Source: CAYYKK01 sp046351395
Lineage (GTDB): Bacteria > Myxococcota_A > Polyangia > Polyangiales > Polyangiaceae
NCBI GenBank assembly: GCA_046351395.1
Contig: JAXLYP010000016.1
Location: 1-64,000 of the forward strand
Length of the DNA stretch: 64,000 bases
Reading direction: 5' to 3'
This document shows positions 45,968 to 52,732 of the stretch, piece by piece (within the stretch, counting starts at the first letter, position 1; each line of letters opens with the position of its first letter). Under the pieces are notes generated by a model. That model ran no database searches. It was not told the origin of the DNA and saw only the letters and a list, made by a program, of their open reading frames with translations. The position numbers and the translations under genes were made by a program.

Positions 45968-46914
45968 TGGGCGACCGGCACCATCTTGCAGTCGAGGTCG
46001 CCCCCGCCCGGCCAGTAGTAGAAGAACGAGAGGCACATCTCGCGCGGGAAAATGACCGGGTCCATCGTCGAGTTCTGCCACTCGCACTTCTGGCGGAGCT
46101 TCTCACCCTTCTTGAGGACGTAGGGCGCGTCCATCGACCACGTCTTCACCGGCGGGTGCGAGCTGTACGAGAGCGCCCAGTCGGTGTCGATGAGGCGCTC
46201 ACGCGGCTTGCCGTCCGTGCCGATGACGTCGAGCGTGAAGTGATTGCCGAGCTCGTGCATGTGCGGCAGGGCGATCGCCATCTGGTAGTCCTTGTCGATC
46301 GTGCACTCCGTCTCGCGCACGAGCGGCGCGTTCGGCGCGATCTCGAACGCGTCGTCGTTCGTGACGAAGTAGTTCACGAACGACTTCACGTCCGCGGGCT
46401 TGCCTTTGACGATCTTCACGGTGTCGTGGACCTTCTCCTCCACGCCCGTCGTGTTGATGTAGTGCGCCTGCACCACGATCTGCTTGCCCACCGGAACGTG
46501 GATCGCGAGCCCCGGCGGCAACGCCAACACCTGCCCGCCGTCGCCCGCGCTGCCCGCGATCTGGTTCAGGTTCACCATCTCCTCGTCCGTACACGGGTGG
46601 TTCCCGACGGGCCGCGGCTCGTCCGCGAAGTACGCGATGATGTGGTGCCCGCCCTGGCCCTGCACGCCGTCCCCCGACACGATGGCGAGCTCCTCCGTCG
46701 TCGTGAACTTCGTGTAGAAACACGTGAAGCTGTCGCCCGGGGGAATGACGAACTCCGGCGTCGTCACCACGAGCGCGTCCGCGGTGTCCACCACCGAGTC
46801 GAGCTGCGGATCGTCCACTTTGCCGTCGTCATCGGGGGTCGCGGCGTCGCACGACGCGATCGCGAGGGCGAGGGGAACGAGAGCGGCGAACGAGGCAAGG
46901 CGCGACAGACGCAT
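45964..46914 (-). CDS. copper type II monooxygenase-like lipoprotein (PHM/DBH-like)
   Basis: A 316-residue lipoprotein: MRLSRLASFAALVPLALAIA then Ser-Cys22. It carries the copper ligand pattern of the PHM/dopamine-beta-hydroxylase fold: His90-His91 (GGHHIIAYF) and His151 (VQAHYIN) for the first copper site, His218-Met-His220 (LPHMHELG) and Met293 (REMCLSFFYYWP) for the second. This full set is specific to the two-copper ascorbate-dependent monooxygenase family, so the call is good, although substrate and activity are unknown. It lies in an operon with a downstream Ser-rich lipoprotein (4-base overlap), and both would be on the outer membrane or periplasmic face. Confidence 0.82.
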   Translation of the reverse strand: MRLSRLASFAALVPLALAIASCDAATPDDDGKVDDPQLDSVVDTADALVVTTPEFVIPPGDSFTCFYTKFTTTEELAIVSGDGVQGQGGHHIIAYFADEPRPVGNHPCTDEEMVNLNQIAGSAGDGGQVLALPPGLAIHVPVGKQIVVQAHYINTTGVEEKVHDTVKIVKGKPADVKSFVNYFVTNDDAFEIAPNAPLVRETECTIDKDYQMAIALPHMHELGNHFTLDVIGTDGKPRERLIDTDWALSYSSHPPVKTWSMDAPYVLKKGEKLRQKCEWQNSTMDPVIFPREMCLSFFYYWPGGGDLDCKMVPVAQ

Positions 46915-47032
46915 GAGGACCTCCGACTCCAGCCTCTACTCAGTCGCGCGCGCGAAGTCTCCCCCATTTTCCGCCGAGAACCGCTGACGCGGCCGCTCGA
47001 CACTCCTGCCGCGTCGCATTACCGTCGTCGCC

Positions 47033-47389
47033 ATGCCCGACCTCCGCGCTTCTCACATCCTCCTCATGTACAAAGGCTCCGATCGGTCCTCGGCGACGCG
47101 CTCGAAAGAGGACGCGGCCCGCGAGATCCAAGCCATCAAGGCGCAGATCGACGGCGGCGCCGACTTCGCCGCCCTCGCGAGGCAGCACTCCGACTGCCCC
47201 TCCAAGGCGAAGGGGGGAGACCTCGGCTCCTTCTCCCCCGGCGCGATGGTGAAGCCCTTCTCCGACGCGACGATGGCGCTGCCCGTCGGCGGCACGAGCG
47301 GCGTCGTCGAGACCCAGTTCGGCTACCACCTCATCCGCCGCACCGGCGGCGTGCGCGCCACGCGGCCGTCCTCGCCGTCGCGCTCATGA
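47033..47389 (+). CDS. parvulin-type peptidyl-prolyl isomerase
   Basis: A 118-residue parvulin domain protein, catalysing cis-trans isomerisation of prolyl bonds. Family blocks are RASHILLMYKG, FAALARQHSDCPSKAKGGDL, GSFSPGAMVKPFSDATMALP and a closing FGYHLIRR. Essentially only the single-domain enzyme is present, as in PpiC. The tail after HLIRRTGG (VRATRPSSPSRS) is Arg/Ser-rich and runs into the start of the next gene, so the true stop may be earlier and a base may be wrong there. No signal peptide, so cytoplasmic. A peroxiredoxin gene follows directly. Confidence 0.92.
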   Translation: MPDLRASHILLMYKGSDRSSATRSKEDAAREIQAIKAQIDGGADFAALARQHSDCPSKAKGGDLGSFSPGAMVKPFSDATMALPVGGTSGVVETQFGYHLIRRTGGVRATRPSSPSRS

Positions 47390-47942
47390 TGTGGGGCCGA
47401 CCTGTGGCCGGCGCGGAGAGCGCCTCGGTGAGCACCGCGCCCACGGCAGCTGCCCGAGCTCCGCGCCCGCCCGTGAGCCGTCACCGCCGCTTCGGCCGGG
47501 CGCACGCCGCCGCTCTGGGATCCCCGCGCCCGACGTCGTCTTCACGTTCGCGGAGGGGACCGCGCCCTCGCGAGCTTCCCGTGGCCAGCCCGTCCTCGTC
47601 TACTTCTACCCGCAAGGACGACACGCCCGGCTGCACCAAAAGAGGCGGGGCATCCGGGACGCCTACGACCAGTTTCGGTCCGCGAACGTGAAGGTCATCG
47701 GCGTCTCCATGCAGGACGCCGCGTCCCACCAGGCGTTTTCCGCGAAGCTCAAGCTCCCGTTCTCTCTCGCAGTGGACGTCGACGGGAGCGTCGCGACCGC
47801 GTTCCACGTGCCGATCCGCGACCAGCGAGCCGCACGCCAGTCCTTCTTGATCGACAAGGACGGCAAGATCGCGTTCGTCTGGTCGCGCGTCGACCCCGGG
47901 CCCCACGCCGCCGCGGTGCTGAAGCAGCTGAAGGGCCCCTGA
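47383..47942 (+). pseudogene. thioredoxin-dependent peroxiredoxin (BCP/Prx-Q-like), frameshifted
   Basis: Peroxiredoxin of the bacterioferritin-comigratory type. The N-terminal signal-like part (VLAVALMMWGRPVAGAESAS) is in one frame; GIPAPDVVFTFAEGTAPSRA and QPVLVYFYP in a second; the peroxidatic motif KDDTPGCTK in the first frame again; and RDAYDQFRSANVKVIGVSMQ, SFLIDKDGKIAFVW and the end in the second. At least three shifts are needed, near 47510, 47615 and 47650. The peroxidatic Cys lies in the normal Thr-Pro-Gly-Cys context. It probably reduces hydroperoxides in the periplasm; the export signal is inferred. The real start is uncertain because it overlaps the parvulin end. Confidence 0.7.
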
Positions 47943-47952
47943 GCGCCGCGCG

Positions 47953-48519
47953 CTATCCGTCGACCGGGCGCAGGACGACGGTCGAGTAGCCCACCGCCGT
48001 GGACCTCCCGAGGTTCGCGTACGAGTGCCTCTGGTCCCCGCGGAACACGACCACGTCCCCCGCGGCGAGCACGTACCGCTCGCCCGACGCGACGAGCTCG
48101 ATCGAGCCCGCCTCGCACGTCAGGTACTCGCGCGTCCCCGGCGTGTGCGGCGTCCCCACGAACCGCGCGAGCGGCGGGAACTCCATCCGCTCGAGCACCA
48201 TGTTGGGGACCTTGTGCGGCAGCAGCGATCGCACCAGCACGCCCGAGCGCTCGCGCTCGTGGAGCGTCGCGCGCGGGTAGTATTTCGCCGAGGGCGACGG
48301 CGCGGCGAGCAGCTCCTCGAACGACACGCTCAGCGCGTGCGCGAGCTTGTGCAGCACGGCGAGCGTCGGGTTCGCGGCGCCCGACTCGACGTTCGCCCAC
48401 GTCGCGCGCGGCAGGCCCGAGCTCTTCGAGATTTGGTCCTGCGTGAGGTTCCTCGCCTCGCGCAGCTGCTTCACGTTCGCGGCGAGCCGGGCCGACAGAT
48501 CCTCCGCGCTTCCGTCCAT
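47953..48519 (-). CDS. XRE-family regulator with cupin domain
   Basis: A 188-residue regulator. Residues about 9-65 are an XRE helix-turn-helix (VKQLREARNLTQDQISKSSG, LPRATWANVESGAANPTLAV). Residues about 105-185 are a small cupin barrel (REYLTCEAGSIELVASGERY, VLAAGDVVVFRGDQRHSYAN). This is the common XRE-cupin class that senses small molecules such as amino acids, polyamines or phosphonates and represses neighbouring catabolic genes. Its start lies 120 bases from the divergent SDR gene, and the gap has palindromic sites (annotated separately). Autoregulation and control of the SDR operon are inferred from position. Confidence 0.9.
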   Translation of the reverse strand: MDGSAEDLSARLAANVKQLREARNLTQDQISKSSGLPRATWANVESGAANPTLAVLHKLAHALSVSFEELLAAPSPSAKYYPRATLHERERSGVLVRSLLPHKVPNMVLERMEFPPLARFVGTPHTPGTREYLTCEAGSIELVASGERYVLAAGDVVVFRGDQRHSYANLGRSTAVGYSTVVLRPVDG

Positions 48520-48538
48520 GCCTCATCCTGTCACTCTT

Positions 48539-48597
48539 TTGGCAGCGCTGACAACGTATGAGCGCGCTGCGCGTTGGCTTTCCGCCAATCGGTTGGC
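48539..48597. promoter_or_regulatory. candidate operators between XRE-cupin and SDR genes
   Basis: The gap holds TTGGCAGCGCTGACAA (48539-48554), a 16-bp palindrome with one mismatched pair, then TTGGC-N5-GCCAA (48574-48588), and a further TTGGC at 48593-48597 making a second dyad with GCCAA. All share the TTGGC half-site and lie between the divergent starts, so they are good candidates for the XRE-cupin operator. Binding is inferred. Confidence 0.5.
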
Positions 48598-48639
48598 GCC
48601 GCGCCCGACGCGCAGGATCGCGCCGCTAGCTTCTCCACC

Positions 48640-49404
48640 ATGAACACCCCATCGAACTCGAACATCTCTTCGCGCGCTCCGCGCGCGGCGCTCGTCACCG
48701 GCGCGGGTCGCGGCCTCGGCGCCGCTCTCGCCGAGGAGCTCGCGCGCCGCGGCGTCGCGGTCGTCCTCGTCTCCCGCACCTCGGCGGAGGTCGAGGCCGT
48801 CGCGGCGCGCATCCGAGCCGCGGGCGGCACGGCGCACGCGCTCGCGTTCGACGTCGCCGACAAGGACGCGATCCACCGCGTCGCCGCGCTCGCCGCCGAC
48901 AAGGTGGGGCCGCTCGATATCCTGGTCCACAACGCGAGCTCGCTCGGCCCGCTCCCGATGCCGATCCTCCTCGACACCGAGTGCGAGGACTTCTCCGCCG
49001 TTCTCGAGACGAACCTCGTCGGCCCGCTCCGGCTCACCAAGGCCCTCGGCGGCAAGATGGTCCTCGACGGGCGCGGGACGATCGTCTTCGTCTCCTCCGA
49101 CGCGGCGGTCTCCGCGTACCCGAACTGGGGCGCGTACGGCGTCTCGAAGGCCGCCGCCGATCACCTCGCCCGCACCCTCGCCGCCGAGCTCGATGGCCAG
49201 GGCGTGCGCGTGTTCTCCTTCGACCCCGGGGAGATGGACACGGCGATGCACCGGGCGGCGCTCCCCGACGCCGATCCCACGACGCTCGAGCGCCCCGAGC
49301 GCGTCGCCCGTCTCCTCGCGACGCTCATCCTCGACGACTCGACCCTGGCGAGCGGCGCACGCGCGGTCGCGTCCGACCACTTCGCCCGCGAAGAGGCCGC
49401 GTGA
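48640..49404 (+). CDS. short-chain dehydrogenase/reductase
   Basis: A 254-residue SDR. The cofactor-binding motif is ALVTGAGRGLGAALAEELAR (TGxxxGxG). Next come HNASSLG (NAG-like strand-4 motif), VFVSSDAA (catalytic Ser on beta-5) and YGVSK (catalytic YxxxK). Arg in LVSRTS after beta-2 suggests NADP preference. The ATG at 48640 is used because residues before it are not conserved. Its TGA overlaps the GTG of the QueA-like gene (GTGA), so the two are translationally coupled. It is divergent from an XRE-cupin regulator, the likely repressor. Substrate unknown. Confidence 0.93.
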   Translation: MNTPSNSNISSRAPRAALVTGAGRGLGAALAEELARRGVAVVLVSRTSAEVEAVAARIRAAGGTAHALAFDVADKDAIHRVAALAADKVGPLDILVHNASSLGPLPMPILLDTECEDFSAVLETNLVGPLRLTKALGGKMVLDGRGTIVFVSSDAAVSAYPNWGAYGVSKAAADHLARTLAAELDGQGVRVFSFDPGEMDTAMHRAALPDADPTTLERPERVARLLATLILDDSTLASGARAVASDHFAREEAA

Positions 49405-50462
49405 ACCCCGCGGATTGGCCGCGCGACGATCGAGGCTCCGAGCGTCTCTTGATTTGCGACGTCGGCCGCGGCGCGCTCGAGCACGCGACGATCCGCGACT
49501 TCGCTCGCCTCTGTGATCCGGGGGACGTCGTGGTCGTGAACGACGCGGCGACGCTCCCCGCGGTCGCCTCCTTCACCTCGGGCGGAGGGGAAGGGGAGCT
49601 CCGCGTCGCGACCCTCGAGTCCCCATTCACCTGTCGCGCTGTCCTCTTCGGCGCAGCGCCCGCTCCCCGCGCGCCCACGGAGGCGTACGCTCCTGCGCCG
49701 CGCCTCGCGGCTGGTGACGCCATCGTCCTCTCCGGCACCTCGACGCGCGCGACCGTCATGGAGGTCGACGCGCGGCACCCCCGCCTCGTGCGCCTCGCGT
49801 TCCACGAGCCCGTGGTCGATGCGCTCCTCCGCGTGGGGCGGCCCGTCCAGTACGCCCATGTCCGAGCTCCACTCCGCCTGTTCCACGTGCAGACGTCCTT
49901 CGCGACGCGCCCGTGGGCGGTCGAGATGCCGTCCGCGGGCCGCCCCCTCACGATCGAGGCGATCACGTCCCTGCGTCGTCGCGGGGTCGAGGTCGTCGCC
50001 CTCACGCACGGCGCCGGGCTGTCTTCGTCCGGAGACGAGGGGCTCGACGCGCGCTTCCCGCTCCGCGAGCGCTACGAAATCCCGCGCGCCACCGCGGACG
50101 CCGTGGAGCGCGCGAGGGCGCGGGGAAGGGGCGTCATCGCCGTCGGCACGAGCGTCGTCAGGGCGCTCGAATCGAGCGCGGACACGCACGGCGGGCGGGT
50201 CGCTTCCGGGGAAGCCTGGACGGAGCTCCTCGTGGGCAAGGCGCGCCCGCCGCGCGTCGTCACGGGCATCCTGAGCGGGATGCACCGACCGGGCACGAGC
50301 CACTTCGAACTGCTCGAGGGGTTCGCGGACGCCGACGCCCGCACCGGCCTCACGCTCCGCTCGTTCGAGGAGGCGGAGCGGCGCGGGTACCTCGAGCACG
50401 AGTTCGGGGACTCCATCTTCGTCACGCGCCGCGCGCCCGCGGTCGCCCGCCGGGCCGCATGA
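49401..50462 (+). CDS. QueA-like S-adenosylmethionine:tRNA ribosyltransferase-isomerase
   Basis: A 353-residue protein of the QueA family, which transfers the ribosyl part of SAM to 7-aminomethyl-deazaguanine in tRNA to give epoxyqueuosine. Blocks present: DPGDVVVVNDAATLPA, LRLFHVQTSFATRPWAVEMP, VVALTHGAGL, RERYEIP, VIAVGTSVVRALES and a C-terminal GYLEHEFGDSIF. The usual HVGAGTF segment is altered to THGAGLS. It is coupled to an SDR and is not beside tgt or queuosine genes, whereas queA commonly neighbours tgt. It may therefore be a paralogue acting on another substrate. The function is not certain, so I leave the symbol blank. Confidence 0.8.
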   Translation: MNPADWPRDDRGSERLLICDVGRGALEHATIRDFARLCDPGDVVVVNDAATLPAVASFTSGGGEGELRVATLESPFTCRAVLFGAAPAPRAPTEAYAPAPRLAAGDAIVLSGTSTRATVMEVDARHPRLVRLAFHEPVVDALLRVGRPVQYAHVRAPLRLFHVQTSFATRPWAVEMPSAGRPLTIEAITSLRRRGVEVVALTHGAGLSSSGDEGLDARFPLRERYEIPRATADAVERARARGRGVIAVGTSVVRALESSADTHGGRVASGEAWTELLVGKARPPRVVTGILSGMHRPGTSHFELLEGFADADARTGLTLRSFEEAERRGYLEHEFGDSIFVTRRAPAVARRAA

Positions 50463-50476
50463 GCTAACCTCCCGCC

Positions 50477-51730
50477 GTGTCCGAGAACGACGGGGAGCTC
50501 CCGAACCCACTCGAGCGAACGGGATCGAACGACAAGACGATCCGGGATCTCGAGCCGTTCCCGAAGCGGCCCGAGCGCCGCGCCCCCGAGCCGGACGCGC
50601 CCACCGTCGACGTCGCGACCCGCCGCCCTCTCGTCTCCGACGCGCAGGCCGGGCACGTGGAGGAGCGCTCCGCCTGGGCTCGCGTGAAGGAGGGCCTCCG
50701 GGTGTTCGTGCACCGGCACGAGCGGAAAATCTGGTGGCTCCACACCGCGTACGCGCTCTCCCTGGGGCTCTTCGTCGCGTCGTTCGCGCAGAAGGGGTTC
50801 GAGCGCGCGCGCTTCCTCACGGTGACGCTCCTGCTCGTCTGGGCGCTCGTGGTGCTGTTCTTCCGCTTCTTCGGCACGGGCGCGCAGCAGGACTTCATCA
50901 CCGCGTTCCCGGGCGCGCGGCGCCGGTTCTTCGTGATGACGTACCTCATGAAGAACCTCTTCCAGGGGATGCTCTTCTTCCTCCTCCCCCTCTATTGGCG
51001 GAGCGGGAGCGCGGACGCGAAGACGATCGGCATCGCCTACCTCCTCGGAGCGTGCGCCATCCTGTCGACGCTCGACCTCGTCTTCGATCGACTGCTCCTT
51101 CGGTTCAAGCTCGTCACCTCGCTCTTCTTCACGATGACGATGTTCGGATCGATGAACGTGTCGATCCCCGCGCTCATCCCGAGCGTCGCGACGCTCACGG
51201 CGCTCCTCATCTCCGCCGGGCTCGCGTCGGCCGTGTTCTTCCTCTTCCACGTCCCGGTCCGGTGGCTCAGGCGTCCTCGCGTCGCCGCCTTGTTTGGAGC
51301 GACGATCCTGCTCGGGATCGTGCTCGCGTTCGTCGGCCGCCACGCGTTCCCCGCGGTCCCGATGTACATCCGATCGGGCGGCGTGGGCCCCGCGATCACC
51401 CACGAGGGCACAGTGGATTTCGAGGTGCGCGCGCTCCGCGTCGCCGCGCTCGAGCACCTCTACGCGGTGACGGACGTCGCCGTCGTCGAGGGCGCGGACG
51501 AGAAGCTCGTCCACGTGTGGCGCAAGGGGGGCGTCGAGCTCGCGCAGGAGAGCCTCGGGGACGTCGCGAAGCCGAAGGTGCCCGAGACGACCCGCGTCGC
51601 CTCGAGCCTGGACGTGAGCAAGCTCAAGTCCGAGGGCGACCCGCAGTCCTGGTGCGGGCGATACACCGTCGACGTCGAGACCAAGAGCGGTCAGGTCGTC
51701 GGGCGCGTCGCGTTCGACGTGTTGCCCTGA
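50477..51730 (+). CDS. membrane protein with DUF5924-like membrane part and DUF2914 domain
   Basis: A 417-residue protein from a GTG start. The N-terminal 90 residues are polar and Pro/Arg/Glu-rich, then about 7-8 membrane helices run to residue about 295 (ALSLGLFVASFAQ, VTLLLVWALVVLFFRFFGT, LFFLLPLYWRSG, LLGACAILSTLDLVF). The soluble C-terminal domain matches DUF2914: VWRKGGVELAQESLGDV, RVASSLDVSK, and WCGRYTVDVETKSGQVVGRV at the end. DUF5924 plus DUF2914 is a known combination in proteobacteria and myxobacteria, but the function is unknown. The C-terminal domain is predicted outside the cytoplasm. Fifteen bases separate it from the QueA-like gene, so it may be in the same operon. Confidence 0.82.
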   Translation: MSENDGELPNPLERTGSNDKTIRDLEPFPKRPERRAPEPDAPTVDVATRRPLVSDAQAGHVEERSAWARVKEGLRVFVHRHERKIWWLHTAYALSLGLFVASFAQKGFERARFLTVTLLLVWALVVLFFRFFGTGAQQDFITAFPGARRRFFVMTYLMKNLFQGMLFFLLPLYWRSGSADAKTIGIAYLLGACAILSTLDLVFDRLLLRFKLVTSLFFTMTMFGSMNVSIPALIPSVATLTALLISAGLASAVFFLFHVPVRWLRRPRVAALFGATILLGIVLAFVGRHAFPAVPMYIRSGGVGPAITHEGTVDFEVRALRVAALEHLYAVTDVAVVEGADEKLVHVWRKGGVELAQESLGDVAKPKVPETTRVASSLDVSKLKSEGDPQSWCGRYTVDVETKSGQVVGRVAFDVLP

Positions 51731-51760
51731 CTTGTCGCTCCGGCCTCGTGGGGCTAACCC

Positions 51761-52678
51761 ATGGCCATGCGAACCCTTGCTGTCCTTCTCGTCGCTTGTG
51801 CGGTGGCCGGCTGCGGCGACAACTCCTCCGCCCCCCCCAACCCGACGCCCGACGAGCCGGCGAAGACGAAGAGCACCGCGCTCTCCCGGAGGCAGCTCAA
51901 GCCGAACCTGCTCGGCCGGGCGGTGTCCTCGAGCACGGCGGGGCCGATGCGCGTGGACCAGCCCCTCGGCGCGAACCCCCCCGCTGCGAGCTACCCCGAG
52001 GCCGGCATCCCCGCCATCGACGCGAGCTGCAAGGCGCCCTTCGTGACCGTGTCCCTCGCGGATCCGAAGGGCGGCGCGCGCGACGCCGCGATCGTCGAGC
52101 AAATGCTGTTCGCGAACCCCGCCTTCAAGGTCGTCGAGGGCGAGCCGCGCGCCGCCGGGGAGATCTCGGTCGAGTTTCGCGGACAGCTCCCGAGCGCCCC
52201 GGCGTCGCCCGCGCCCGCGCCCGCGCTCTCCGCGAGCCCTTCCTCTCACCCGAAGGCGTCCGCAGCGCCGAAAGCATCCGCAGCGCCGAAGGTCGCGAGC
52301 GCGCCCTCCGCCGCGCCCTCGGCGGCGTCGTCCGCACCCGCGGACGCGAGCTTCATCGTCGCGCGCTGCCACGACGCGGGGACGTGCACGCGCTTCGCGG
52401 CGATGTTCAAGGCCGTGGCGAAGTGGACGCCCGCGACGGGCTGCGGGGAGCTCGACGCGAAGGTCGCCGCGGCGCCGAAGGCGCGCAGCCTCGGCGCAGT
52501 AATGGCGAAGGCCGGTGACAACGACGCGCTCTGCGCCCGACTCGGCGCCTGCAAGATCGCGAGCGAACCCGCCTCGACGGACGACCCCATCGGCGCGTGC
52601 CTGAAGTCCGCCTCGAGCTTCAAGCTCGAGTGTGCGCTGAAGCCCGCGTGCGACGAGGTGCTGAAGTGTCAGCAGTGA
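51761..52678 (+). CDS. lipoprotein, function unknown
   Basis: A 305-residue lipoprotein. The signal is MAMRTLAVLLVACAVAG then Cys18-Gly-Asp. A Pro/Thr/Lys linker follows. The middle has an Ala/Pro/Ser-rich section with repeats of PKASAAPKASAAPK type. The C-terminal 100 residues contain paired Cys (CHDAGTCTRF, GCGELDAK, CARLGACK, CLKSASSFKLECALKPAC, CQQ), a helical disulfide-rich domain. No known family. The initiator could also be the ATG six bases later. The following gene encodes the DUF4215/fibro-slime protein on the same strand, so both may build a surface structure. Confidence 0.78.
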   Translation: MAMRTLAVLLVACAVAGCGDNSSAPPNPTPDEPAKTKSTALSRRQLKPNLLGRAVSSSTAGPMRVDQPLGANPPAASYPEAGIPAIDASCKAPFVTVSLADPKGGARDAAIVEQMLFANPAFKVVEGEPRAAGEISVEFRGQLPSAPASPAPAPALSASPSSHPKASAAPKASAAPKVASAPSAAPSAASSAPADASFIVARCHDAGTCTRFAAMFKAVAKWTPATGCGELDAKVAAAPKARSLGAVMAKAGDNDALCARLGACKIASEPASTDDPIGACLKSASSFKLECALKPACDEVLKCQQ

Positions 52679-52732
52679 TCGTCTGAGGCGGCGAGAGGGG
52701 TCCGGCCGCGCGCCGCTGTGTACTATGTAACC

